A stretch of 64,000 nucleotides of DNA from Orthonyx spaldingii. Its lineage: Eukaryota; Chordata; Aves; Passeriformes; Orthonychidae. Below are positions 1 to 10,883 of the stretch, piece after piece. The stretch is from contig VZTJ01004095.1 of NCBI GenBank assembly GCA_013397795.1, positions 288,338-352,337 of the forward strand. Direction: 5' to 3'. The notes beneath the pieces are model-generated. The model did no database searches, was not told the DNA's origin, and saw only the letters and a list, made by a program, of their open reading frames with translations. The position numbers and the translations under genes are program-made. The stretch's first letter is position 1, and each line of letters opens with the position of its first letter.

Positions 1-300
1 TGACCCGGGGGCGGGGCCGCTCTCCCGGCGCGCGCTCTCTCTCGCGCATGCGCAGCGCTGCCATGGCTCCCCCCTCAGCCCGGCCCGCCCGCCCGGGGCT
101 CCCTGCGCGCCCTCCGGCCGGCGCGGCACCGGCACGGCCAGCTCGGGTTCTGCCTTGATCAGTCCCCCTGGACGTGTCTCGGCNGCCCGGGGCTCCCTGC
201 GCGCCCTGCGGCCGGTGCGACACCGGCACGACACCGGCACGACACCGGCACGGCCACCTCGGGTTCTGCCTTGATCAGTCCCCCTGGACGTGTCTCGGCT
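1..300. promoter_or_regulatory. CpG-island promoter-like segment with NRF1 palindrome and GC box
   Basis: The first 300 bases are very CpG-rich. A perfect NRF1-type palindrome GCGCATGCGC lies at 44-53 and a GC box (GGGGGCGGGGC) at 7-17. A well-placed ATG at 63 (GCTGCCATGG) opens only a 31-codon proline/alanine/arginine-rich frame ending at 158, which I do not recognise. The segment could be the 5' end of the KIF17 transcript or the promoter of a gene off the left edge; the sequence does not decide. From 300 to about 600 I see no gene. Confidence 0.5.
91..299. repeat. Imperfect tandem duplication around a single N
   Basis: Bases 91-183 recur at 185-299, separated by one N at 184. The second copy carries two extra ~11-base units of the form ACACCGGCACG. 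Both copies end with the same CCTGGACGTGTCTCGGC stretch. This may be a true duplication or an uncollapsed assembly overlap. Confidence 0.8.
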
Positions 301-599
301 CCCAAAAGTTACTTCAGGGTTTCTTGCCCTTGGTTTTCCCGCCCTCGGCTTCCCCGCAGGGTTCCCCTCAGGTTTCTTGCCCCCTGACCTGCCCTAATTC
401 CCACTCAGACTTGTTCCCAGCTTTTCCTTTACCCTCCATCCCTTTCCAGCTCTTCCCTCCATACTCTCCCCTTCTCCCTCAGCCTCCCTGGCTCGGGGGT
501 CTCCTTTCCCTGCGTGCCCCCAGTGCAGGGTGAGTGCTTCTCCCCACAGTGGGTGCAGACCCCCAGGGTTAGGCTTGCCCCAGCCTCTTCCCAGCCGAG

Positions 600-1090
600 T
601 GAGCCCGTGTGGGGCTGGTCGGGATGGGTGGGGCTGGTCTGGGTGTGTGGGGTGACCTGTGGTGGGGACCCGATTGTGTGGGGTTGACTGGGTTTGTGGG
701 GCTGACCATGGTGTGTGCGGCTGACCGCAGTGTGGCACTGACCCTGGTGTGTGTTGCTGACCTCGATGTGTGAGGTGACCCCGTTCACTGACCCTGGGGT
801 GTGTCTCTGACCCTGGTGTGTGGGGTGACCCCAGTGTGTGTCTCTGACCCTGGTGTGTGTTGCTGACCCCGATGTGTGGGGTGACCGTGGTGTGTGTTGC
901 TGACCCCAGTGTGTGGGGTNTGGTGTGTGTGGTGAACCCCGATGTGTGGGGTGACCGTGGTGTGTGTTGCTGACCCCAGTGTGTGGGGTGACCCCGGTGT
1001 GTGTCACTGACCCTGGGGTGTGTCACTGACCCTGGGGTGTGTTGCTGACCCTGGTGTGTGGGCTGAACCTGGTGTGTGACTGATCCTGGT
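600..1090. repeat. GT-rich minisatellite, ~18-19-bp units
   Basis: Degenerate units of the form GTGTGTGGGGTGACCCC and GTGTGTGTTGCTGACCC alternate through this stretch. A 49-base block at 871-919 is repeated exactly at 941-989 around the single N at 920. The long minus-strand frames here are a by-product of the repeat and are not genes. The array runs directly into the 33-bp array at the KIF17 start codon. Confidence 0.85.
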
Positions 1091-1095
1091 GTGGG

Positions 1096-1330
1096 GTGAT
1101 CGGGACAATGACCGTGGAGGCGCTGAAGGTGACCGGGGCGATGGCCGTGGAGGCAGTGAAGGTGACCGGGGCGATGGCCATGGAGGTGCTGAAGGTGACT
1201 GGGGCGATGGCCGTGGAGGTGCTGAAGGTGACCAGGACGATGACTGCGGAGGCACTGAAGGTGACCGGGACGATGGCCGTGGAGACGGTGAAGGTGACCG
1301 GGACGATGGCCACAGAGGCGCTGAAGGTGG
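1096..1330 (+). repeat. KIF17: 33-bp minisatellite built from the KIF17 start codon
   Basis: ATG codons occur at 1108, 1141, 1174, 1207, 1240, 1273 and 1306, exactly 33 bp apart and all in one frame. Each unit encodes an 11-residue block of the form MAVEAVKVTGA. The last unit (MATEALKV) runs without a break into the kinesin strand-1 sequence, so the unit derives from the first codons of KIF17. An in-frame TGA at 1081 bounds the frame upstream. Translation could begin at any of the seven ATGs, adding up to 66 residues. Confidence 0.9.
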
Positions 1331-1524
1331 CTGTGCACTGTCAGCCGCTGAGTGGGCACGAGGCAGCCCTGGGATGCCAGGCCATCGCCAGCTTGGACAG
1401 CATGGGGCCGGTGCCGCCTGCGGAACCCCGTGGAGCCCCCAGGCAGTTCTCCTCGGATGGGGCCTTCGGTGGGGAGCACAGCACCGATCACATCTACAGC
1501 GAGATCGCCTTCCCACTCGTGGAG
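1306..1524 (+). pseudogene. KIF17: KIF17 exon 1 (motor strand 1 region)
   Basis: Read from the most proximal ATG at 1306, the exon gives MATEALKVAVHCQPLSGHEA and ends IYSEIAFPLVE before a GTCAGT donor at 1525. The adenine-contacting RxRP motif, expected after the first strand, reads HCQP with both arginines lost. The downstream DGAF...IYSEIA block is clearly kinesin. Confidence 0.8.
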
Positions 1525-1575
1525 GTCAGTGGGGACCCAGCCAGGGATGGGCACAGTTTTGGGCACCACAATGAA

Positions 1576-1873
1576 GGAAAGAGCTTCAGAAGCATTTGGA
1601 CAACGCTCTCAGGCACAGAGTGGGGTTGTTGGGGTATCCGTGCAGGACCAGGAGTTGGACTCTGATCCTTGTGGGTCTCTCCCAACTGAGGATATTCTGT
1701 GAACACATAGCTTGGGACATGGGCTGAGGAGTTTTACAGGTGATTCCTAAGTGGAGCAGGATCCACTTGACCTTCCCCATACTGGAAAGTGTCCCTGCCC
1801 TTGGCAGGGTGGTGGAACAAGATGAACTTTAAGGTCCCTCCCAACCCAAACCGTTCTGGGATTCTATGATTTA
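1576..1873 (+). mobile_element. Two CR1 LINE 3' fragments
   Basis: 1576-1705 ends with the CR1 tail pattern GGAGTTGGACTCTGATCC and CCCAACTGAGGATATTCTGTG. 1776-1873 ends TCCCAACCCAAACCG then TTCTGGGATTCTATGAT. They represent two different CR1 subfamilies in sense orientation, within KIF17 intron 1. Confidence 0.8.
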
Positions 1874-2037
1874 TGGAGAGAAAGCCCTGTCCACTGCTTC
1901 CAGAGGTTTAACTATAAGCCTGGGGAGCAGGGAGTGTCCCAGCAACAGGCTGGGGAATTGGGAAGAAATAAAACTTTGTTAGCAGCCAGCAGGGCACCAA
2001 GGAGAGAGTTACATTTAATTGTTTTAGGTAAAGGTTT

Positions 2038-2205
2038 ATATCATAGAATCCCAGACTGGTTTGGGTTGGGAAGAGACCCTAAGACTCATCCTATTCCACC
2101 CCTGCCGTGGGCAGGGACACCTTCCACTATCCCAGGGTGTTCCAAGCCCTGTCCAGCCTGGCCTTGGACACTGCCGGGGCAGCCACAGCTGCTCTGGTAT
2201 CAAAA
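2038..2205 (-). mobile_element. CR1 LINE 3' fragment
   Basis: It starts TCATAGAATCCCAGACTGG, the reverse complement of the CR1 3' tail, and runs through CAGGGACACCTTCCACTATC and CCTTGGACACTGCC into the 5' cut end. Confidence 0.85.
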
Positions 2206-2980
2206 CTGATGATTTTAGGAACATTTTTACTGTCAAGTGAGAAACCTTAGAGAAGATGGGGAACCTCAGCCTGGCTTAAACTTGCAAAATGAGAGGGGAT
2301 CCATTTGTTTCCTTGTTAAGAGATCAGCATAGAAAACAGCTGAGGTGAAAAATGAACCTGTTAAGTAAAAAAAGACCAACCTCCCTCCCCTCAAAGTTTT
2401 GTTACAAGAAATAACATGGATGAAATGGGTTGTGATGGTTTTAAGATAAAAGTTCATGATCATGAGAACAAGCAAGGCTAGAAACAGTAGATATTAGATT
2501 AATAGGTTATTTTATTTATTTAAACCTTAAGAAATACAATTATTTTCTGTTCCTACCACACTTCTCTGAAATAGGGACAAGTGACAGTGAGCAGCTTGCC
2601 AAGGAAAAGTTATTCAAAGCTAGAGACCATCCCCTTGGCCATCCCACAACCAACTATTGTTCTAGGTGTCTTTTTGAATCTCATGAGATTTTTGTGCCCT
2701 ATGGCAAAAATATTCTGTTTTTCTAAGTGTTGGTGTTGTCAACTGTTTTTCAACACCTGCACTGCTTCAAGATTCCCAGTTTTTAGAGAAAAACATTGAT
2801 TTATATGCTAATTTTGTAATTACTATGCTCTGATGGCATGTGAAGATTAAGCAGCTGTTTGATGTTTACTTCCAGCTCTTCCTTTAAACTACCTTTTAGG
2901 GTGTGGGAATGAAACTGGACAATGTATCTTCAGTCAGGCACAGATGATGGCTGTTTTCTTTGGTTTTCCCCCATTTCCAG

Positions 2981-3127
2981 GGTGTCATGGAAGGCAACAA
3001 TGGCACCATCTTTGCCCAAAGCCAGACTGGCAGTGAGAAGTCATGCACCATGCAGGGAGTTGTGGATCCTTCCTCACAGAAAGCGATCATTCCCAGGGCA
3101 TTTGAACACATCTTTGAGAGCATACAG
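2981..3127 (+). pseudogene. KIF17: KIF17 exon 2 with destroyed P-loop
   Basis: This 49-codon exon is open, with a CAG acceptor and a GTGGGT donor. It carries the kinesin P-loop region NGTIFAQSQTGSEKSCTMQG. The Walker A consensus GxxxxGK[ST] is broken at both glycines: Ser at 3020-3022 and Glu at 3035-3037. Lys and Ser of the GKS core remain. FIIPRAFEH-type sequence follows, which is typical of the family. Confidence 0.85.
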
Positions 3128-3502
3128 GTGGGTGTGAAAGAGACCCTGTTGACAAGTTTTTGCTAGAAGGACTTTTTTGGTGTCTTACCTCAAGAAGTGA
3201 ATGCTGATGGCACATGAAGTGCGAATGGGGACAGGTTTGGGGTGCACTGCTTCTCATCCTTAAGCTGAGGCCTGTCCACAGTTGGATGAACTGCACCCTC
3301 ACCCCAGAGGACGTTGTGGACTCGAGGTGTGGAAGCACCAAAAGTCCCTCACAGAAAGTGTGTTGAGTGCTTCCACCTGGAATGAATTGCCAGGGGAGGT
3401 TGGATGAGGTCCTGAGGGATGGGGGGCACCCAGCTGTGGGAGGGGCTCTGGGGGCTGCCTGTGCTGTGCAGCCTCACCCCGGATCCTCCCTGTGATGTGC
3501 AG

Positions 3503-3604
3503 CATGCTGAAAACGCCAAGTTCCTGCTGAGAGCCTCCTACCTGGAGATCTACAATGAGGACCTACCAGACCTTCTGGGAGCTGACACCAAGCAGAAGCT
3601 GGAG
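3503..3604 (+). pseudogene. KIF17: KIF17 exon 3
   Basis: A 34-codon open exon with clean splice sites. It encodes the highly characteristic RASYLEIYNEDLPDLLGADT segment and is one of the best-preserved exons of the locus. Confidence 0.85.
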
Positions 3605-5872
3605 GTGAGGTGGACACAATGTGTCTTAATTAAGTGCTTTGATTAGATCATATGGGTGTTACCATGACTTACAGAAGTGCAACAATGGTGTCAGAAGCTT
3701 GAGTGCCAGAATACGAAGTAATGTGAGGAATACGGAAGCCGAGAGGGGCTTTTGAGGGACTTCAGTGATAAAGTTTAGGAACAGGATGCAGTTGGAGACA
3801 TGGGCAGTGTATCCCATGTGATAGTGGCTGGTAGCTCAGCAGCAGCTCTGTGAAAATCCTGTACAGGATGAGGATGGAATGAAGTGCTCATGGGGCAATT
3901 TCTTCCTCGTCCTCCTCATCTCATGCTCATCTGTAAAGCAAGAGGATTCTGGGCCTTATAAATGTTTAATCTGATCCGGTGGAGTCATGGATGATCTCTT
4001 TATCTGCCTAAACCAAAAAGGCTGATCCATTTTGAGGGAACACAGCAGGTATTACTCCCTGTGGGAACACACGTGAAGTTTACAGGACCACGAGAGGGTA
4101 AACTCTCCCGAAATGCTAATCAGGGGGCTGATCTTTATAAAATTTACCTCTTGGTGGCTTTGCAGATCCTTTTGTATATATTCCTGGAGGGAGCTAGAAA
4201 TCTCCTGTCCCACTTTACTTCCTTGCAGAACTGCCCTGGTGCATAAACCCAGCACCTTGAGATGCTCTGGCATGGCAACAGACCCAAACTGTTTTACAGG
4301 GCTGATATTTCTAACGGGATTCTGGCTTTAAGGCAGGCAAACCCCTCTGTGCTCCCTGTTCCAAGCGTGCTTCGCCTGTCTCGTGCAGAGGGAGAGTGGG
4401 AGAAGGGGACTTCTTGCTGCAGTTTCCCATCCTTTGTTCCACATCCGCGGTGACACGGGTTTCCATGGCGACGCAGTTGGCGCTGGGAGGGCAGGAGCTG
4501 GGCAGAGCAGTTTCCAGGGTAACTCTATCACACTGCCTGTTGCTGCCTCCACTGAGAACTCGAGGGAAGTAAATCCCAGGCTGACCCACTGCGTTCCTCT
4601 CTGTCCCCCCGTTCTCCCCAGAATCCCATTTTTGTTCATTCCTTTGCCTTTCACCTCAGTGGCTACAGCCATATCCTTGGTCAGGTGTCCCTCAGGGACT
4701 CTGCAACACCCCCAGACAGAGCCAGGCCAGTCCTGGGCTTCTCAGTAGCACAGACAAGTCACAGTGTACGAACACTCTGTGACTGTACCTGGATTCATCC
4801 CAGGCAGTCGTGGCTTTGGAACAAGGATAAATGCCACCTGGTTAAGTTTTCAGCCACTTCTCTTCTGTTCTGTGGGATTTTTTTAACAGCAAACACTATT
4901 TTACATAATTTCTTGTGAACATCACTGAAGTATCTGAGCCTCCTCTTTGGAAGTTACAGTGCCAAACGTGGTCTCTGTTTCTCCATCATGACAACCATAT
5001 CTCGACATCCCAGCTGACATGATAAAGATAGTTTTGGTGATGAACTTAGCAGATGTGGGGTGTAACAGAGCTGTGGAAAATTAATTCAGCTCACTTAAAA
5101 TTCCCAGTGTGGAGGGGGCTGGTGTAGGAGTACAGGGATCTCTGGATTATTTTGTATTTTTTTTATGTAGGTTTGATGGGTAACTCAAAACTTTGGATAT
5201 TTCTATCATTTATTAACATTCTGTACGAAACTTTTAATCTGTGTGGTTGATAAGTACTGAGAAGATGCTGTTGGGTATTTAATGCTCTGTCTCAACCCAG
5301 AGGCCCGAAGAGGATTTCCGCTCATTTAAAAATTAATTAATCTGGAGAAAAATGATGACAATTCACGTGTGTGTGATGGGTGTGACTTTGGGAATGATGT
5401 CAGTGAGATCAAGCCACCCACTCAGAGCAGAGAGTTCAGCACAGCACTGGGAACAATATCTGGGAATATTGTATCTGTGCTTTGGTATTAAAAAAAGCTT
5501 CCTATGACTGAGGAGATCTTAGAGCCTTTGCCATAATAGGTGAGATGTATTTTGATTCTTGTTTAAAATATGCAGCTTAATAATAGAGCAGGTGGAGGGT
5601 GGATAGAAGCTGGTTTCCTCATGGCCTGGGGGGTGTTTGACTCAATCAGCAACTTTTAACTTGAATTCTTTGAGCCATGAAGGTGGTTCCCTCTTTTTCT
5701 GTGGTTTTATTCCTCCTTCAGAAATAAGGCTTTTTGGTGGCAGTCAGATGTGTTTTTCTCATAGTGCAGTTTAATTTCACGTAGCCCTCAAGCTTCTGGG
5801 CCATTCCCAGTGTAATTTTCCATGGTTTCAGTGCCCCTTGTTCTGAGCTGGCTCGTGTTGTCCTGTTGGCAG
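3605..5872 (+). other. KIF17: KIF17 intron 3
   Basis: About 2.3 kb between KIF17 exons. I see no exon, RNA gene or recognisable transposon in it. AT-rich stretches lie around 4870-5350. Confidence 0.6.
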
Positions 5873-6060
5873 CTGAGGGAGCACCTGGAGCAGGGGGTGT
5901 CTGTGAGGGGCTGTCCCTGCATGCCGTGCACAGCGTGGCACAGTGTGAGCAGCTGAGGGACACGGGCTGCAGGAGCAGAGCAGGGGCTTCACCCTCATCA
6001 ACAAGGACTCCTCCCTCTCCCCCTCCATCTTTACTGTCGGCATGGAAATCTGCACTCCAG
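5873..6060 (+). pseudogene. KIF17: KIF17 exon 4 with two frameshifts and altered switch I
   Basis: The exon starts LREHLEQGVSVRG, then must shift frame near 5906-5910 to read LSLHAVHSVAQCEQLRD. It must shift again near 5982-5986 to read GFTLINKDSS. Both shifts fall in runs of G and both move the frame the same way. Switch I, normally SSRSH, reads SSLSP at 6009-6023. The acceptor (TTGGCAG) and donor (CAGGTGGGT) are intact, and the end phase agrees with the next exon. Confidence 0.8.
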
Positions 6061-7115
6061 GTGGGTACCTGCATGCCCTGCCTCAGGCCTGGGTGGTCAC
6101 TCAGCATCCCACAGCTACCCTTAGATCCCAGATGATTGTAGGTCCAGGAGAAAAATCCTCTTCTCTGTGAGGGTGGGGAGGCCCTGGCACAGGGTGCCCA
6201 GAGAAGCTGTGGCTGCCCCTGGATCCCTGGCAGTGTCCAAGGCCAGGCTGGACAGGGCTTGGAGCCACCTGGAATAGGGGAAAGTGTCCCTGCCTGCGGC
6301 AGGGAGTGGAATGGGATGAGTCTTAGGGTCCCTCCCAGCTGAAACCATTCAGGTCTTATCACCTAACAATTCCTTCACTGAGCTTAATCATAGGGCATAT
6401 TTTTTAAAGATGGAATTAAACGATCATTTAATAAAGTTTTAGTGATTGATAGTTTTCCTTTCATGAATATCTTACTGGCATTTCTTTAGCTGGAAGAGCT
6501 GCCTTGCTGGGTCTGAACAGGGACCTCAAGAGGGTTTTTCTGGGAGCAGAAAGGAATTAATCTCTACCTTGTCTCTGACCCCAGCTGGGAACAACTTGGC
6601 TTCGTTTTCTTCAGCTGTTTCAGTCATGGGGAAAGTTACACGATGTCTTCCAAAATTGTGGTTCCAGATGTTGATGACAGTACCTCATTTTCCACTCAGC
6701 AAGTGAGGGATTTGGGGAGTTCCTCAATTAGCACAGACAGTGGATGCATTGTGTGAATCTGTGAAATCCCAACTTTAATCCCAACAGGGAAAAAGAAGTA
6801 TTTGCACTTCTCTCTGTGCTCCAGATTGGTGCAGGGCCCTCAATCTAGCCTGAATTTCTCTGATTTAAAGCTTTGAAAACATGACATGGGATGGGATGGC
6901 AGGTGGGGAAGCTGCAGCTTTGGCAGTTAAAAACAGATGGGATATTTGAGGAGAGAGTTGAGCGCTCCGGCCCAATCCCCACAAACTGGATGGTTCTGCT
7001 GGGGTGAGCATTGGCTGAAATAGTTGAGGAACAGGACGTGATGCTGCGAGAGTCCCGGTTCTTGACTGTTGAGATGCTTCCTTCTAAGAGCTAACTGGGA
7101 ATTGTTTCCATGCAG
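6061..7115 (+). other. KIF17: KIF17 intron 4
   Basis: Apart from the CR1 fragment near 6165-6357, no feature is visible. Confidence 0.6.
6165..6357 (+). mobile_element. CR1 LINE 3' fragment
   Basis: The CR1 order is present: GGCCCTGGCACAGGGTGCCC, GGATCCCTGGCAGTGTCC, TTGGAGCCACCTGGAATAGG, TCTTAGGGTCCCTCCCAGC. It lies in sense orientation in KIF17 intron 4. Confidence 0.85.
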
Positions 7116-7553
7116 GTGAGCAAGGGCAGGACCACCTGAGGGCTGCCAAACTCAACTTAGTGGTACTGGCAGGGAGTGAGAGACAGTTAAGAACTGGTGC
7201 CACAGGCGAGCAGCTCAGAGAGGCCGCCAAAATCAACCTCTCCCTGCCTGCCCTGGGCAGCGTCATCTCGGCCCTGGTCGATGGCAGGGGCAGCCACGTT
7301 CCCTGCCGAGACCCCAGGCTGAGCAGGCTGCTGCAGGACTCCCTGGGAGGGAACAGCAGGACCCTGATGGTGGCTGCTGACAGCTGTGAGGAAAGCCTCA
7401 GCACCTTGTGCTACACAAACCGAGCCAAGAACACCAGGAACAAGCCCTGCCTCAACAAGGACCCCAAGGATGCCCTGCTGAGGCAGTACCAGGAGGAGAT
7501 TAAGAAGCTGGAGGCCATTCTGGCTGAACAGACGGGCACAAGTGACTTGTCAG
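7116..7553 (+). pseudogene. KIF17: KIF17 exon 5: switch II to neck
   Basis: Open across 438 bases. It contains DHLRAAKLNLVVLAGSERQ, AAKINLSLPALGSVISALVD, LLQDSLGGNSRTLMVA and NRAKNTRNKP, then the neck DPKDALLRQYQEEIKKLEAI. The invariant switch II Asp (DLAGSE) is Val at 7163-7165. About five residues are missing where kinesins read LSPADNNYDETLS, and here the sequence is ADSCEESLS. The long single exon suggests that introns seen in other species are absent. Confidence 0.85.
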
Positions 7554-8568
7554 GTAGGAGAGCCATTACTGGCTGCAGAGTTGTCAAAAAAGGGGGTTTT
7601 ACACATAAAATGTTAGCTAAATTTCACCTCAACCTTTCCCTTATCTATTGGAGGAAGAGTTCTCCATTCTGGTTACTGACTTTTGCTTCACTGCTGCCAA
7701 ATTGACCTTATTCCACTGGCAAAGACCATCTCAATAATCCTGTGTTTTCAATGGTGACAAATTGTTACAAAATGCTGACGTGATTCAAATCCTTGGTTAC
7801 TTTTGGTGATTGTGGCTAGAATTTGGTCAGTTGCAGAAGAGAGGTTTCAGCTGGAAGAATAAAAATGAGCTGCAAAAGAAATAATATTGTAAAACTCTTT
7901 ATTAAATATATATATGTATGTTTTCAGAGTGAGCATTCAGCCCCTTTCTCCTACAATGTGAATTTTTGACAGTACAAGAGAAATTTTGCCCTCCTTATGG
8001 CAGTGCTTGAGGACTCAGCCCAGCCTCAGCACACTTGCTCTTTCCTCTGGAGGAGGAATAGCAAATGTAGGACCAAATGGAGAAGAGCAGTCTTTAGGGA
8101 GCTGATCAACTTTAGAAAATTATCCCCTAAAAAAGGGCAACTTTCAGCAGGGGAATAAGGCTGTAGGATGGCTTTTCCCCCCTTTCTGCCACCTTTCAGA
8201 AATAGCTGTGAACAAAGCAGGTGATTTCCTTGCACTTTTCATCTTCCCAGTGTCTTTAATATCCCAAATCTGTAGCATAGCCCTGGAAACAAGTCTCCTG
8301 TTATTCTTTGAAAGAGATATTTCTATTTATAAATATCATATAATTAAAATCAATTCCATATTGCCCCTCAAGTTTGAACCTCCCCCTCTTTCCCCACACC
8401 TCTGGAGCCCCAGGCCAGTGGGTATTCTGGCAGTGAACGTGGTTTGAAGGAGCACAGGGTTTCCATGTTCTTTCCTGGCAGCCAGCTTCTTTGTTCTCTT
8501 TCCAGGAATCCTGCAGACAATCCCACCCAGTGATTGTGAGTGGTTTTTATTTCTGCTTTGCTTTGTAG

Positions 8569-8666
8569 GGCTTCTACCTGCTGAGGCTGCTCACCTGGGA
8601 GCAAACCCAGCTCCCTGCCTCAAACCCCAGGTGCATCTGGAAGCAGAGAAGCAGCTGATGAGAGAA
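8569..8666 (+). pseudogene. KIF17: KIF17 exon after the neck
   Basis: Acceptor TTTGTAG and donor GTAAGT frame 98 bases that read LLPAEAAHLGANP then VHLEAEKQLMRE. The EAEKQL(I/M)RE block is specific to KIF17. The start phase agrees with the exon ending at 7553. Confidence 0.7.
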
Positions 8667-9265
8667 GTAAGTTGGGAAGGGATATCCCAGAGTGGCTTTG
8701 ACTAAAACCTTTTTCATAGTAATCATTACAAATATGGTTCAGCTGTTCCAGAACACGTCTCTTCCTGTTTTCTAATCCTTGGATTTCTCCTATGAGAGGA
8801 CCATGTGTTATGGAGGCCATGTGCCTTATTACAACTCACCTCTTGTTCCCACCTCTCTGGAGATGGATTGGAATGGATTCCCAGGAAGAATTTTTGGAGG
8901 AACTACTCGTGAAATTGTCAGAAAAGGGAGGAATAGAATTGAGGAAAGCAGTAGTCAAAGATGTTAGGAACAGTAGAGAGATGAAGAAAAAGAGGAATAC
9001 AGAGCCAGGAGTAAGAATGAGGAGCCAGAGGGAAACAAAACTCTCTCCTTGGTCTTTAGAAAGTTCATTCCAGGGCACCACAGCTGCCCAAGGCAGCCAT
9101 TTTTAGGGCTGAACAGTCACTTTCCATCACTACTGTGTCAACTTAAAGAAAAAGTCAGTGAATACGGGGTGGTGGAGTTGTATTGGGGTGGGCATGAGGT
9201 GTGACCTGGGATGGACCTGGATGTGGCCTGGGGAACAGTCCCAGGACTGTTGCTGTGCCTTGCAG

Positions 9266-9402
9266 GAGGACGAGGAGAGGCTGACCCGGCTCCAGGCCGG
9301 CTGCCAAGTCCCACACCCGCCTGGAGAGGGACATCAGCAGCCTGAGGGATGACTTTGATCTCAAAGTGTCTGCTCTGGAGGATCTCCTCAGGAAGGAAGC
9401 AG
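9266..9402 (+). pseudogene. KIF17: KIF17 coiled-coil exon with frameshift
   Basis: The exon reads EDEERLTRLQAGCQ, then only the other frame continues the coil: SHTRLERDISSLRDDFDLKV and LEDLLRKEA. The break is near 9305-9309 and accompanies loss of about four residues. Splice sites are canonical. Confidence 0.75.
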
Positions 9403-10401
9403 GTGTGGAGGAGGCAGGTGGGGGCTGTGCAGCCAAGCCCAGCTTCCCTCAGGAGCAGGGACTGTTCTTGCAGTCAGATCAGTGGCAGCCACTGCAGCCT
9501 TTCAAAGGCAGCGGCTGCCTCTGCAGCAAGTGCTGCCTGGCAGCAGCAGTCCCTGCTCTCAACCCACCCTCATCCACAGCAGGAGCAGGAACTCTGCCTC
9601 TCCTGGGCCAGATTTAAGACTCTGTCCCAGCTTTGTCCTCTTCCCTATTTCCCTGACTTCTTCTCCTGTCAGGACCAGCCTGACCCAACCCTGTGCCTTG
9701 AGGCAATGAAAAGCCTAATTTTTGGATGAAACTCTTGCTTTTTGCCCACGTAGCAGAGTTCCCCTGACTGAGGGCAGCGTGTCTGGAGCAGAGGTCACTG
9801 CTCTGTCCCCATCCCACTGGACTCTCATTCCCGAGGCCGGGGTGGCTGCCGCAGTCTCTCCCTCTGTATGCAAATGTGCTGCAGCACTCGCTGTCCCGGT
9901 GGATTATCCTCACCATGCTCACTGCAAGGCAGATATTCCTCTCACATCCTATAAATTGTTGCCAGCTCTCCATTGCTGCTTTTCACTGACAACTGCAGTG
10001 CCTCAGAGCATGGTTGGCAATGTACTCATACAGCACTTATCACCCACTAGTAATTCTTGAACCTGTATTCTTCATTTTTGGTGCTATCACTTTCTAAGGT
10101 GAAGGCTTGAGAGGTTCTTTCTTTTCCCCTTTCTGATTACAAATGTGCACCTCCAGCCTCTGAAATGGATTATTTTTGGAGCCAGGCTCTCCCAGCCCTG
10201 TACAATCTGCATCCCTTACCTGATACACCCTCTCAGTCTTTCAAGGTTTTTACTGACCAGCAGAAGTAGGTGAATGACAGCCCTTTTCCTTTCAAACACA
10301 TCATCCGTAGCTTTGGGTGAAGGCTTTGGGGGATGCTTTCACAGATTTATATCCAGTTGTGCACAGCTCATTACCAACATTGTGGGAATTCCTCTTTTCA
10401 G

Positions 10402-10490
10402 CTGACCCACAGACTAGAATGACCTCTGACCAGACACCTTCACATGAAGACGCTGTTGCTGCAGTGCACGAGGAGCCAACGTCAGCCCAG
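10402..10490 (+). pseudogene. KIF17: Tentative KIF17 linker exon
   Basis: It lies between a TTTTCAG acceptor and a GTACCC donor. In the phase set by the preceding exon it is open and acidic (TSDQTPSHEDAVAAVHEEPT). The KIF17 linker is poorly conserved, so identity rests on phase and position. Confidence 0.4.
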
Positions 10491-10563
10491 GTACCCTCCG
10501 GGCTCCTTCTGCCCTTGGGATGGATAAACCTGAGTGGTTAACGTTGTGCTTCATCTCCCCCAG

Positions 10564-10881
10564 GACTCTCATGGCGTCTTTCCAGAGCTACAGCTTTTGT
10601 TTTCCCCTTGTCCCCATGACCCAGCAGCACCTGGGACCATCACAGACACTGGTGGGGTGAGCAGGGGCAGTGCTGGAGCAGCGGGAGCTGTCACTGTCCC
10701 AGGAATTTCCCTGCCTGCAGACCAGCAGCTGGTGCTTGCCAGGTCAGTGATGTCCCTGCTCGTGCCAACTGTCCCTGGGCAGCAACCACAGGCAGCAGCA
10801 GGTGCCTTCTGCCAAGACACCACAGCTGCTGAGCTCCAGCTGTCAGTGCAGCCACAGCCAGGCACATGCCAGCTAAATTGA
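10564..10881 (+). pseudogene. KIF17: Tentative KIF17 linker exon, low complexity
   Basis: A frame follows an acceptor at 10563 and stays open to a TGA at 10879-10881, rich in Ala, Gly, Pro and Gln. A CR1 element starts at about 10884. No clear donor or family match is visible. It may be the remains of the large linker exon or only intron. Confidence 0.25.
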
Positions 10882-10883
10882 GG

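Noticed and set aside
394..1569. 391-codon minus-strand frame rich in His/Arg
   Set aside because: It is the reverse of the GT-rich and 33-bp arrays plus KIF17 exon 1; no family resemblance.
5718..6362. 214-codon minus-strand frame
   Set aside because: Composite of an antisense CR1 fragment and antisense KIF17 exon 4.
8792..9106. 104-codon plus-strand frame considered as a KIF17 coil exon
   Set aside because: No KIF17 resemblance and no suitable acceptor; the adjacent exon phases (8666 to 9266) already join.
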